Part shown: piece after piece, positions 38,989-47,720 of the stretch
Position numbering within the stretch: the first letter of the stretch is position 1
Layout: each line of letters starts with the position of its first letter
From: CAZYBO01 sp964645205
GTDB taxonomy: Bacteria; Pseudomonadota; Alphaproteobacteria; Rickettsiales; SXRF01
NCBI GenBank assembly: GCA_964645205.1
Contig: CAZYBO010000002.1
Span: forward strand, 248,001-312,000
Reading direction: 5' to 3'
Length of the DNA: 64,000 nucleotides
Notes under the pieces: generated by a model
What the model was told of the DNA's origin: nothing
The model's input: the letters and a program-made list of their open reading frames with translations, nothing else
Database searches by the model: none
Position numbers and translations under genes: made by a program

Positions 38989-41900
38989 ATGGCAAATAAT
39001 TTCGAGCAATTGCGCGACAAACTGAAAGAGATATTCCAGCTCGACCGGGGCGACCTGGATTTCGGCATCTACCGCATCATGAACACGAAGCGCGGGGAAG
39101 TGACGCGCTATCTCGATCAGGATTTGCAGCCGCAGGTAAAGGCCATTCTCAGCCAGCTCGACGGCGCGAACCGCAAGGAAATGGAAGAAGAGCTGCAGAA
39201 GGCCGTCGCCGCCGCGCAGGAACTGGGCGCCGATCCGGAAACGCTGCCGAAGGTAAAAGACCTGCGGGAAAAAATGAAATCCGCCGTGGATGTGGACGGG
39301 CTGGAAAAGGAAATCTTCTCCGACCTGTATAATTTCTTCAGCCGGTATTACGAGGAAGGCGATTTCCTGTCGCTGCGCCGCTATAAGGCGGGCGTCTATG
39401 CGATCCCCTACGAGGGCGAGGAAGTCAAGCTGCACTGGGCGAACGCCGACCAGTATTACATCAAGACGTCGGAATATTTCACCCACTATGCCTTCAAACT
39501 GGATGACGGCAAGCGCGTGCATTTCCGCCTGACGAAGGCCAGCACCGAGCAGAACAACAACAAGGCACAGAACGGCAAGGAACGCCGGTTCATGCTATCG
39601 GAAGAAAACACGATCAGGGTCGAGAATGGCGAACTGTATATCGGCATGGAATACCGGATCGACGATCAGGGGCGCAAGCAGGAGGAAATTACCCGCGAGA
39701 CCGTGCAGGCCGTGCTGGCGCACAAGGATATCGGGCAATGGAAGCTGCAATTGGCGCGCCCGGCACCGACCGACCGCGAGCCGGAGCGCACCGTGCTGGA
39801 AAAGCACCTGCAGGATTACGCCGCGCGCAATACCTTCGATTACTTCATCCACAAGGATCTCGGCACGTTCATGCGCCGCGAGCTGGACTTCTTCATTAAA
39901 AATGAAGTGCTGGTGCTGGACGACATCATTGACCGCAAGCCCAAGGATTTCGAGAAGCGGCTGGCGAAGCTCAATGCCCTGCGCACCATCGGGCATAAGA
40001 TTATCACCTTCCTGGCGCAGCTCGAAGATTTCCAAAAGAAGCTGTGGCTGAAAAAGAAATTCGTCATCGAAACCCAGTATTGCATCACGCTCGACCGCGT
40101 GCCGGAATCGCTCTACCCGGAAATCGCCAGGAACGATGCCCAGCGCGAGGAATGGGTGCGCCTGTTTGCCATTGACGAGCTGAAAGGCGACCTTGCGGGC
40201 GGCGTCAGCTACGGCAAACCGCTAAAGCCGGAATTCCTCAAGGCAAATCCCTACCTGCTGCTGGACACGCGCTTCTTCGATGCCGATTTCAAGCGCCGCC
40301 TGCTGGCGGAAATCGACGACTTGGACGAGCAGACGGATGGGTTGCTGATTCATTCCGATAATTTTCAGGCGCTCAATGTTCTGCAGGAAAAATATCAGGA
40401 AAAGATCGGTTGCGTATATATTGACCCTCCCTATAACACCGATGCATCATCCATCCTGTATAAAAATAATTACAAAAACTCTTCGTGGATTTCTCTAATA
40501 GAGAACCGACTCCTGTTAACCACATCTCTCATGACAAAAGATGCTATCATCTGTATGGCCATAGATGATGAAGAAGTTGCGGTAGCGCAGTGTGTCTTGC
40601 GCGACATCTTTGAAAAGGAAGTTGGGGTTGCCGTTGTTCGATCAAACCCCCAAAGCAGAAAAACAAAAGGTGTTTTTTCTCCTGTCCATGAATATGCTCT
40701 TTTCTATGGTAAATCTGAGAGTTCGACGCCCGGCAGCCTAGAAATTACTGAGAAAAGATTGTCCCGTTATCCCAACACCGATGCAAAAGGTAATTTTGCA
40801 TGGATGAATTTTATTCGAACCGGCAATAACGATAAACGAGCGGATCGCCCAAAACTTTATTATCCGATATATGTCAGCAAGGACGACAAAATTCGCATTC
40901 CTGAAATGGCATGGGATGACGATAAACGAGAATATGCTGTTCACGAAAAACCCAGAAGTGATGAAGACGTAGTTTACCCCATTGCTGAAAATGGTGGCAG
41001 CACTTTAATCGAGAAAAACTGGCACAGAGGACATACTAGGATTGTTGAAGAGCCGGATGAATACAGAATACGAAGAGTGGCTGATGGGAAAATCAGCATC
41101 GACTTCAAAACAAGAATGGATGAAAATTCTACGCCTGTAACATGGTGGGATAAAAACGAATATGCCTCGGCTAATTATGGTGCGGCAGAACTAAAGGATT
41201 TATTCGGAGAAAAATCTTTTGATTTTCCTAAAGCTAGGAAATTGGTAGAGGACTCCCTACGCGCGTCAGGTGCCAACGATGATAAAAGCATTGTTCTTGA
41301 TTATTTCGGCGGTTCCGGCACCACCGGTCATGCAATTATTAATTTAAATCGTGAAGATAGCGGCAAACGAAAATACATTCTCGTCGAGATGGGGGAATAT
41401 TTTGAGGCTATTACCAAACCGCGCATCCAGAAAGTCATCTACTCGAAGGACTGGAAAGAAGGCAAACCTGTTGGCCGCGAGGGTTCCAGTCATTGCTTCA
41501 AATACATTCGGCTCGAATCATATGAAGATGCCCTGAACAATCTGGTTCTGCAGCGCAGCGGTGATCAGCAGGGTGCGCTCGACATGAATCCGGACATCCG
41601 CGAACCATACCTGCTTTCTTACATGCTGAATGTGGAAAGCCGCGAATCTCTGCTGAATGTAGGCGCCTTCGAGAATCCGTTCGACTACCAGATGAATATT
41701 ATCCGCCAGGACGAAATGCGGCGGATGAAAATCGATCTGGTGGAAACCTTTAACTACCTGATCGGCCTAACCGTCGAAAACGTTGACGTGATTCGCGGCG
41801 TGCAGGTGATCAAGGGCAGATCGCCGAAGGGCGAGCGCGTACTGGTGTTGTGGCGCAACGTCAAGGAAGTCGATAACGACAAGATGGACGATTGGTTCCG

Positions 41901-42057
41901 CAAACAGGGCTACAACACCCGTGACATGGAATTCGACGCCATTTACGTCAACGGCGATAATAACCTAGAGAATCTCAAACAGGGCGATGAACGCTGGAAG
42001 GTGCGGCTGATCGAGGAAACATTCCACCGGCTCATGTTTGCCGGGACGGAGGAATAG
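38989..42057 (+). CDS. Type III-like (Mod) N6-adenine/N4-cytosine DNA methyltransferase
   Basis: This 1022-residue protein has the catalytic motif DPPYNT at about 479-484 and the SAM motif FGGSGTTG at about 773-780. The order IV then I marks a beta-class amino-methyltransferase, as in Type III Mod and DISARM DrmMI. A 430-residue N-terminal domain precedes the catalytic core, and a 250-residue C-terminal part follows. The target recognition region should lie between 500 and 770. In the DNA, about 40360-41420 is visibly AT-rich (near 40 percent GC in sampled lines) against about 60 percent on both sides, so the core looks exchanged by recombination. Confidence 0.9.
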   Translation: MANNFEQLRDKLKEIFQLDRGDLDFGIYRIMNTKRGEVTRYLDQDLQPQVKAILSQLDGANRKEMEEELQKAVAAAQELGADPETLPKVKDLREKMKSAVDVDGLEKEIFSDLYNFFSRYYEEGDFLSLRRYKAGVYAIPYEGEEVKLHWANADQYYIKTSEYFTHYAFKLDDGKRVHFRLTKASTEQNNNKAQNGKERRFMLSEENTIRVENGELYIGMEYRIDDQGRKQEEITRETVQAVLAHKDIGQWKLQLARPAPTDREPERTVLEKHLQDYAARNTFDYFIHKDLGTFMRRELDFFIKNEVLVLDDIIDRKPKDFEKRLAKLNALRTIGHKIITFLAQLEDFQKKLWLKKKFVIETQYCITLDRVPESLYPEIARNDAQREEWVRLFAIDELKGDLAGGVSYGKPLKPEFLKANPYLLLDTRFFDADFKRRLLAEIDDLDEQTDGLLIHSDNFQALNVLQEKYQEKIGCVYIDPPYNTDASSILYKNNYKNSSWISLIENRLLLTTSLMTKDAIICMAIDDEEVAVAQCVLRDIFEKEVGVAVVRSNPQSRKTKGVFSPVHEYALFYGKSESSTPGSLEITEKRLSRYPNTDAKGNFAWMNFIRTGNNDKRADRPKLYYPIYVSKDDKIRIPEMAWDDDKREYAVHEKPRSDEDVVYPIAENGGSTLIEKNWHRGHTRIVEEPDEYRIRRVADGKISIDFKTRMDENSTPVTWWDKNEYASANYGAAELKDLFGEKSFDFPKARKLVEDSLRASGANDDKSIVLDYFGGSGTTGHAIINLNREDSGKRKYILVEMGEYFEAITKPRIQKVIYSKDWKEGKPVGREGSSHCFKYIRLESYEDALNNLVLQRSGDQQGALDMNPDIREPYLLSYMLNVESRESLLNVGAFENPFDYQMNIIRQDEMRRMKIDLVETFNYLIGLTVENVDVIRGVQVIKGRSPKGERVLVLWRNVKEVDNDKMDDWFRKQGYNTRDMEFDAIYVNGDNNLENLKQGDERWKVRLIEETFHRLMFAGTEE

Positions 42058-42060
42058 ATC

Positions 42061-45000
42061 ATGCCGCCTCGTGGACGCCGCGCCGGGCAGCCGCCCAAGC
42101 TGAAATTCCATCAGAAGCTGGTGCTGAACCAGTGGATGCTCTCGCTGTTCGAAGCCAACAACTTCAAAAAATTCGCCGAGGCTTTGAAAGAGGAGCGCCT
42201 AGAAGGCTGGCGGGAAGACAACGTCTCCCATTTCCATGAGCAACTGACGTCGCGCCTGTTTGATCATCCCTTGCTTACAAACGATGATCTGCTTCGGTAT
42301 GACCAGAATATTTACCATCATACCCAGACCATCAACCGCAGCCGCAAGGAGCCGATTCGCTGGAAATATTTCCAGTACCTGTCGCTGCTATTCGCCGAAA
42401 TCTATCTGGACAAATATTTTCGCGACCCCGAGGGAATGCTGGCCGGGCTCAATGCCTACGTTCAGGCCTTTAACGAGGCGCACAGCGCCGAAGAGCGCAT
42501 TGACCCGTATGTCGCCTCCGACTTGAGCAAGCTGGCCTTCTGGAACGCCACCGGCTCCGGGAAGACGCTGCTCATGCACGTCAATATCCTGCAGTATCGC
42601 CATTACCTGAAGGCGGCCGGCAAGGAAAACACCATGAACCGGATCATCCTGCTGACGCCCAATGAAGGGCTTTCCACTCAGCATTTGCTGGAATTTCATG
42701 AATCCGGCATGCAGGCGGAAATTTTCAGCAAGGAGAATAAGCGCACGCTGTTCACCGGCAAGAGCATCGAAATTATCGACATCCACAAGCTGGCCGACAA
42801 GATGGGCGACAAGACCGTGGCGATCGACGCTTTCGAGGGCGACAATCTGGTGCTGGTTGACGAAGGGCACCGTGGCTCCAGCGGCAAGGAATGGATGGCC
42901 AAGCGCAACCAGCTTTCCAAAAACGGCTTCTCCTTCGAATATTCCGCCACTTTCGGCCAGGCCATGAAGGCCAGCAACGATAAGAAGCTGGAGCAGGAAT
43001 ACGCCAAATGCATCCTGTTCGATTACTCGTACAAATTCTTTTACGAAGACGGCTATGGCAAGGATTACAACATCCTGAACCTGGACGATCGCATCGACAC
43101 CGACGATGTCCGGCGCCGCAATTACCTGACGGCCTGCTTGCTGACCTTCTACCAGCAACTGCGATTCTATGGTGAAAACAAGGCCACGCTGGCGGCGTTT
43201 CTTATTGAGAAGCCGTTATGGATATTCGTGGGCGGCAGTGTCAATGCCGTGCGCACCGAAAACCGGCGCAGCGTGTCGGACGTAGTCGATATCCTTCTGT
43301 TTCTGGGCGAATTTCTTAAAAACCAGAAACAGAGCATCCACATCATCGACCTGTTGCTCAAGGGCAAGGCCGGGCTTCTGGTGCAGGACAAGGAAATATT
43401 TGCGCATAGCTTCCGCTACCTGCGTGAGGCGCAGGATTCGCCGGAGGCCATATTCCGCGACCTGATGGCGCGGCTATTCAATGCTGAAGCCTACGGCTCC
43501 CTGCATGTCGAGCTGCTGAAGGGCAGCGACGGCGAGATCGCCCTGCGCGTCGGGGAGTTCGAGCCGTTCGGCGTGATCAACGTGGGCGATGCGCCGAAGC
43601 TGGCCGATCTCTGCGAAGAACATACCGATTTACTGACGGTCACACGCAAGCCGTTTTCTGGCTCCTATTTCCGCGCCATCAACAATAAGGATTCGTCCAT
43701 CCATATCCTGATTGGTTCGAAGAAATTCACCGAAGGTTGGAGCAGCTGGCGCGTCAGCACCATGGGACTCATGAATATCGGCAAGCGCGAAGGCTCCGAG
43801 ATCATTCAGCTGTTCGGGCGCGGTGTGCGACTCAAGGGCTATAATTTCGGTCTCAAGCGCAGCGACCATGTGCCGGGCATACAAAAGCCGAAATTCATCA
43901 AGCAGCTCGAAACGCTGAATGTGTTCGGTATCCGCGCCGGGTACATGGAGCAATTCAAGCAATACCTGGAAGACGAAGGCATGTCGCCGGATGGCCAGTT
44001 CGAGGAAATCGAACTGCCGGTACTCAGCAATTTCAACCGGGATAAGAAGCTAAAAGTCATCCGGCTCAAGGATAATGTCGTCTTCAAGAAAGACGGGCCG
44101 AAGCCGACGCTAGATAAAGAAGATTATTTTTACAGCCACCGCATTTCCGTGAACTGGTATCCGAAGATTCAGGCCAGTCACAGCAAAGGCGCGGCGGTGA
44201 TGGCGATCGACGTGGAGCCGGAAGCCTACCGCTTCAATGCCATGCACCTGGCGTTTCTGGATTGGGATGCCATTTATTTCGAGCTGCAGGAATATAAGAA
44301 CGAGCGCGCATGGTATAATCTGAACCTGCCTAAGAGCCAGCTGCGCGACCTGCTGCTCGATGACTGGTACAATATCCTCATTCCCGCCGATCAGATGAAA
44401 TTCCTGGATGTAGAGCGCGATGTGCGCCGGTGGCAGGAAATAGCGGTCAGTCTGCTCAAGAAATATGTGGATCGGTATTACACGCTGCAGCGCAGCCGAT
44501 GGGAACAGCAGCATCTCGAATACAAAGAGATGGAAGCGGACGATCCCAACCTGCTGAATGAGGAAATGCCCTACATCATCAATGTGGAAAAAACGCAGGA
44601 AGAGCTGATCCAAAAAATCAAGGCGCTAAAATCGGCCATCGAGGAGCAGCGAGAATTCAAGGAAATGGAATTTGCCAAGTTCTTCGCCTTCGGCTTCCAC
44701 CGCCATTTGTACGAGCCGCTAATTCACATCGGCAAAGGCTGCGATTATGTGCAGGTGAAGCCGGTGGCGCTCAATGACGGGGAACGGGAATTCGTCGAAG
44801 ATCTGCGTGATCACTATGGCAGGAACAAGGAATTCTTCGCTGACAAGGAATTGTACCTGCTGCGCAATCAGAGCAAAGGCACCGGCCTGGGCTTCTTCGA
44901 GGAAGGTGGTTTTTATCCGGATTTCATTCTGTGGATACTGGCGGCGGGCAAGCAGTATATCAGCTTCGTCGATCCGAAGGGATTGCGCTTCGGGCGCGGG

Positions 45001-45240
45001 CTGGAGGAAGACCCGAAGATTAATTTCTGCCTGCGCATTAAGGAAATCGAGGATCGGCTGCGTGAGGGCGATTCCACCATCGTGCTAAATTCGTTCATCG
45101 TCACGTCCACCGATTTCCATTCCATTAAATGGTGGGCGAAGAATCGGAGCCTTGAGGATTTCAAAGCCGGAAACGTCTTTTTCCTGAAGGATGAAAAAGA
45201 CACCTATGTCGGGCAGATCATACACAAAATGCTGAATTAG
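42061..45240 (+). CDS. Type III restriction Res-like helicase-nuclease
   Basis: This 1059-residue protein has Walker A ATGSGKT (residues 163-169), DEGH (267-270) as motif II, and motif VI IIQLFGRGVRLKG near residue 590. A C-terminal PD-(D/E)XK nuclease shows PD at 953-954 and D971-P-K973 (YPDFILW, then FVDPKG). Together with the Mod-like gene three bases upstream this is the restriction half of a Type III-like pair. It is a little longer than typical Res (about 900-1000). GGAGG precedes the ATG. A standard Type III system would lack the SNF2 gene present here. Confidence 0.88.
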   Translation: MPPRGRRAGQPPKLKFHQKLVLNQWMLSLFEANNFKKFAEALKEERLEGWREDNVSHFHEQLTSRLFDHPLLTNDDLLRYDQNIYHHTQTINRSRKEPIRWKYFQYLSLLFAEIYLDKYFRDPEGMLAGLNAYVQAFNEAHSAEERIDPYVASDLSKLAFWNATGSGKTLLMHVNILQYRHYLKAAGKENTMNRIILLTPNEGLSTQHLLEFHESGMQAEIFSKENKRTLFTGKSIEIIDIHKLADKMGDKTVAIDAFEGDNLVLVDEGHRGSSGKEWMAKRNQLSKNGFSFEYSATFGQAMKASNDKKLEQEYAKCILFDYSYKFFYEDGYGKDYNILNLDDRIDTDDVRRRNYLTACLLTFYQQLRFYGENKATLAAFLIEKPLWIFVGGSVNAVRTENRRSVSDVVDILLFLGEFLKNQKQSIHIIDLLLKGKAGLLVQDKEIFAHSFRYLREAQDSPEAIFRDLMARLFNAEAYGSLHVELLKGSDGEIALRVGEFEPFGVINVGDAPKLADLCEEHTDLLTVTRKPFSGSYFRAINNKDSSIHILIGSKKFTEGWSSWRVSTMGLMNIGKREGSEIIQLFGRGVRLKGYNFGLKRSDHVPGIQKPKFIKQLETLNVFGIRAGYMEQFKQYLEDEGMSPDGQFEEIELPVLSNFNRDKKLKVIRLKDNVVFKKDGPKPTLDKEDYFYSHRISVNWYPKIQASHSKGAAVMAIDVEPEAYRFNAMHLAFLDWDAIYFELQEYKNERAWYNLNLPKSQLRDLLLDDWYNILIPADQMKFLDVERDVRRWQEIAVSLLKKYVDRYYTLQRSRWEQQHLEYKEMEADDPNLLNEEMPYIINVEKTQEELIQKIKALKSAIEEQREFKEMEFAKFFAFGFHRHLYEPLIHIGKGCDYVQVKPVALNDGEREFVEDLRDHYGRNKEFFADKELYLLRNQSKGTGLGFFEEGGFYPDFILWILAAGKQYISFVDPKGLRFGRGLEEDPKINFCLRIKEIEDRLREGDSTIVLNSFIVTSTDFHSIKWWAKNRSLEDFKAGNVFFLKDEKDTYVGQIIHKMLN

Positions 45241-45242
45241 CC

Positions 45243-45458
45243 ATGGAATGGGAAGTTGTCCGGTTGGTGCAGATCATGGATGGGGCGAAGTTCAAGGAGC
45301 GCCGGATCGCGCTGGGCTATGACACGCTGGATGCTATCGCCAAGGCGTTAAGTATTGATGTGGAAATAGTTCGAAGCTGGGAATCCGGCACGCAGGAAAT
45401 CCCTAAATACGCCGCCCACTTCCTGGAGCGTGAGGAAAAGAGAAAGCAGCCGTCATGA
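45243..45458 (+). CDS. Small XRE-like helix-turn-helix protein
   Basis: This 71-residue protein has an HTH pattern AKFKERRIALGYDTLDAIAKALSIDVEIVRSWESGTQEIPKYAA (about residues 14-57), a typical XRE/Cro domain with helix 3 in VEIVRSWESG. It begins two bases after the Res stop, so it is the last gene of the defence operon. Its last six bases overlap the convergent prophage lysozyme gene, which marks the junction of the two regions. It could be a controller protein for the modification genes or a leftover phage regulator. An internal ATG at 45276 is an alternative start. Confidence 0.7.
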   Translation: MEWEVVRLVQIMDGAKFKERRIALGYDTLDAIAKALSIDVEIVRSWESGTQEIPKYAAHFLEREEKRKQPS

Positions 45459-45893
45459 CAGATAAAGGGCAGTTTCCGCTTCCCTGCGGCGTGCGAGTCC
45501 CTTTAGCTTTCTTCCTCCCGCCCATACCCATTTCAGGAATTCCGGCGCTGCCTCGGCATATTCTTCGCGGTTGATTTTCCGACGCAGGGTAGAACGCTGG
45601 AGCGCCCCGGCGCCCAGGTTAAAGGTAAACGAGACCAGTGCGTCAAACTGCCCGTCCGTTAGCGGAACGGAAATCAGGCGCAGCACGGTGCGCTCCGCCA
45701 TATTAACATCTGCTGCCAAAAGGGTTTCAGCTTGTTCTTCCGTGATGCCGTTAACGAACAAATCAGCTTCTGCAACTTTTACGACATGCCCATAACCGAT
45801 CGTCGGATATCCCGCAGGACAGAAATAGGTATTTAATTCCAGTTTTTCCCATTTTTTGATGAGAAAAAGACCATTTTGAGTGCATTTTCTCAT
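45453..45893 (-). CDS. Phage lysozyme (GH24 endolysin)
   Basis: This 146-residue GH24 muramidase of the T4/P21 type has the catalytic pattern Glu16-x8-Cys25-x5-Thr31 (WEKLELNTYFCPAGYPTIGYGH), where Cys replaces the usual Asp as in many lambdoid-type lysozymes, then VPLTDGQFDALVSFTFNLGAGALQRSTLRRKIN and WVWAGGRKLKGLARRREAE. No signal anchor is seen, so export depends on the holin beside it. It overlaps the XRE gene by six bases and the holin-like gene by four, at the end of the prophage. Confidence 0.92.
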   Translation of the reverse strand: MRKCTQNGLFLIKKWEKLELNTYFCPAGYPTIGYGHVVKVAEADLFVNGITEEQAETLLAADVNMAERTVLRLISVPLTDGQFDALVSFTFNLGAGALQRSTLRRKINREEYAEAAPEFLKWVWAGGRKLKGLARRREAETALYLS

Positions 45894-46342
45894 TTTGATA
45901 CACCGCGTTTTGCCATAGCGCGCTGGCCGAAATAGAAGCTGATGATACCGGCAAAGATCGCGGCGTCATCTTCCGTCCACAGCGTGTCGTATACCACCAC
46001 GAATGGCACGCCCACGTCAGGCAGCGCGTTATAGGCCAGCAATTTCACCGCGGTGTAGAGGATGAAAAAGGCATAAGCGATCACCGGGCGCACCGTGCCG
46101 TTCAGGGCATCCACCCAGGTAATGCCGGTGGTGTAGGTTTTATAAAGCGCCTGGCTTTCGGCGATGTCGGCTTGAGCGCCGATTTCTTCCAGCCGCTCCG
46201 CATGGCCTTGCGCCTGTTGCTGCATCTGCATTTGCAGCAAGGTGATCTCATACTTTTTGTCGGATGCATCTTTCCACATCTTAATGAATTCGGGAAAGGC
46301 CGAACCGGCAAATCCTAAAAGCGCACCGAGTAATGTAATCAT
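45890..46342 (-). CDS. Phage holin-like membrane protein
   Basis: This 150-residue protein has a hydrophobic start (MITLLGALLGFAGSAFPEF), a charged amphipathic middle with Gln repeats (LLQMQMQQQAQGHAERLEEIG), and two later spans (VIAYAFFILYTAVKLLAYN and AAIFAGIISFYFG). This matches the 3-transmembrane holin family of alphaproteobacterial phages. It lies directly beside the endolysin, overlapping it by four bases. The ATG at 46340-46342 is preferred; the longer frame reaches 46426 but overlaps the next gene. Confidence 0.75.
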   Translation of the reverse strand: MITLLGALLGFAGSAFPEFIKMWKDASDKKYEITLLQMQMQQQAQGHAERLEEIGAQADIAESQALYKTYTTGITWVDALNGTVRPVIAYAFFILYTAVKLLAYNALPDVGVPFVVVYDTLWTEDDAAIFAGIISFYFGQRAMAKRGVSK

Positions 46343-46530
46343 GACAACCTCCCAGTCCCAAAGAGTATGAACATCTGAAAAACCATGCCGCCCAGAGCCA
46401 GGATGAGCGTTGAGAGCATCCACCACATGACGCGCTCAATGCGATCGAGCCGTTGTTCCAACGAACGGTAACGCTCGGCGCATACGGCGACATGGACGTC
46501 GAGATGCTCTGCCTCGGCTTCTTGAGTCAT
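46339..46530 (-). CDS. Small phage membrane protein
   Basis: This 63-residue protein has a charged N-terminal helical part (MTQEAEAEHLDVHVAVCAERYRSLEQRLDRIER) then one membrane span (VMWWMLSTLILALGGMVFQMFIL). It overlaps the holin-like gene by four bases (ATGA-type), and GGAG precedes its ATG at 46528-46530. It may be an accessory lysis protein or antiholin, inferred from position only. Confidence 0.65.
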   Translation of the reverse strand: MTQEAEAEHLDVHVAVCAERYRSLEQRLDRIERVMWWMLSTLILALGGMVFQMFILFGTGRLS

Positions 46531-46553
46531 GGCTTTCTCCTTTGATTTGAAAT

Positions 46554-46574
46554 AAAAAAACCGCCCGGAGGCGG
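46554..46574 (-). terminator. Terminator after the nucleotidyltransferase gene
   Basis: CCGCC (46561-46565) pairs with GGCGG (46570-46574), loop CGGA, followed on the minus strand by seven T residues (46554-46560). It lies just after the gene ending at 46578 and before the lysis genes, isolating that cargo gene. Confidence 0.78.
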
Positions 46575-46577
46575 CTG

Positions 46578-47108
46578 TTAGAACGGTAATTTGATTTGAG
46601 CGATCAGCTTGTCCCATCGCCGCAATCCCGACTCCATGCCAGGTTTCATGGGGTACATGAATTGAAAGTAGCTCTCGATTTCGTCTGGATAAATTTGCTC
46701 CACCGTTTTTGTCAGCAGTGAATAATAAGGCAGCCGCCATCCCAATTCTGTCGGCGCATCAGGGTGGCCGGGGAAGATGCCCAGTGATTTGTCATCCGAG
46801 CAGCGCAGCCATACATCCACCTTGACGTTCATGAACCGCATGACTTCACGATGCCGGAAATAGCTCCGGCCGGGCAGTTTCGGCGGCTTGTAATCAGTGA
46901 GATAAACAACGGCGTCAATATCGGATGTCGGCCTGAATCCTCCTAATACGCGGCTGCCGGAAATGACCACATCGCTGTATTCCGCGCGCTTTCCCTTCGG
47001 CAGGTATTGCGATGCGGCCAGGAATTCGATGATATCCGCGAGCAACTGCCCTTGCACTTCTTCCGGCCAGTTCTGCACCAGATCGTCAGGTATGGTTTCT
47101 TCCGCCAT
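46578..47108 (-). CDS. Nucleotidyltransferase-like cargo protein (prophage moron)
   Basis: This 176-residue protein has the nucleotidyltransferase signature GSRVLGGFRPTSDIDAVVYL (G-S, nine residues, then D-x-D), at about residues 51-70, and a later VKVDVWLR that supplies the third acidic residue. DUF4433-like toxin or tRNA-modifying activity cannot be told from sequence. It sits between tail genes and lysis genes with its own terminator, the usual place for a phage cargo gene such as an anti-phage or toxin factor. The ATG at 47106-47108 is chosen; a GTG at 47114 overlaps the previous stop. Confidence 0.7.
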   Translation of the reverse strand: MAEETIPDDLVQNWPEEVQGQLLADIIEFLAASQYLPKGKRAEYSDVVISGSRVLGGFRPTSDIDAVVYLTDYKPPKLPGRSYFRHREVMRFMNVKVDVWLRCSDDKSLGIFPGHPDAPTELGWRLPYYSLLTKTVEQIYPDEIESYFQFMYPMKPGMESGLRRWDKLIAQIKLPF

Positions 47109-47110
47109 AA

Positions 47111-47356
47111 TCACATTCCATATATGCCGATGCTCTGCACCAGCCCGTTAACCAGCTTTATGTTGAAGACGCCGCCGTAGCTGCCGCCGATTGAAATATT
47201 AAAACTGCCGGTCAAACCGGAAGGCGCCGGGCCGGGCGGGCCTTGTGTTCCCACCGTTGCCACCTGCACGGATTTTTCCTTCACGACGGCGATCTTCTGC
47301 TGGTCGATCTCAACCGTCTGAATAACCGTTTGCGGCGTAACTATGGTTTCGCTCAT
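47111..47356 (-). CDS. Small phage tail-fibre-associated protein
   Basis: This 81-residue protein contains a short collagen-like turn (GTQGPPGPAPSG) and a Gly/Ser-rich repeat FNISIGGSYGGVFNIKLVNGLV. It overlaps its neighbours by four bases on both sides, so it belongs to the tail operon. No family was recognised beyond a likely structural or fibre-linked role. Confidence 0.6.
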   Translation of the reverse strand: MSETIVTPQTVIQTVEIDQQKIAVVKEKSVQVATVGTQGPPGPAPSGLTGSFNISIGGSYGGVFNIKLVNGLVQSIGIYGM

Positions 47357-47712
47357 CGCGTAACCTCCGGGCTTACAAACACGAGGCCTTCAAGCAGGCG
47401 CGTGACGGTGACAGTATCCGGCGCCACCATTTCCAGATCATAAACGCCTTCCGTGACCTGGATTGCTGCCGTCGCCGTAGCGGAAGCTAGCAGATTAATC
47501 GTGCCGGCTGCACCGCCCAGAGCGATGCCGCCGTTTTCAGTGGTAAGCGTGAGAAATGGCGTGGATGCATCCATGGTTTCGCGCATATGCAGACGCGCCT
47601 TCCAGCCGGTGAGATTGATCAAGGCACCGTTTTCGTCCTTCCAGACGATCTGCTTGCTAAAGGTCGCGCCGCGATAGGCGAAAAGATTGTGTTTGCCGGG
47701 GAACGTGGTCAT
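47353..47712 (-). CDS. Phage structural protein of unknown function
   Basis: This 119-residue protein has a beta-rich sequence: FAYRGATFSKQIVWKDENGALINLTGWKARLHMRE, then ITVTRLL at the end. The sequence shows the immunoglobulin-like style of BppU or baseplate-wedge proteins. It lies between the DUF2793 fibre protein and the small collagen-like protein, so it is probably a tail-tip or fibre component. The family is uncertain. Confidence 0.55.
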   Translation of the reverse strand: MTTFPGKHNLFAYRGATFSKQIVWKDENGALINLTGWKARLHMRETMDASTPFLTLTTENGGIALGGAAGTINLLASATATAAIQVTEGVYDLEMVAPDTVTVTRLLEGLVFVSPEVTR

Positions 47713-47720
47713 GGCGTTTC

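Noticed and set aside
36082..45240. Complete DISARM system
   Set aside because: There is no DrmA or DrmB (DUF1998) and no DrmC phospholipase-like gene; only the SNF2 and methyltransferase parts are DISARM-like.
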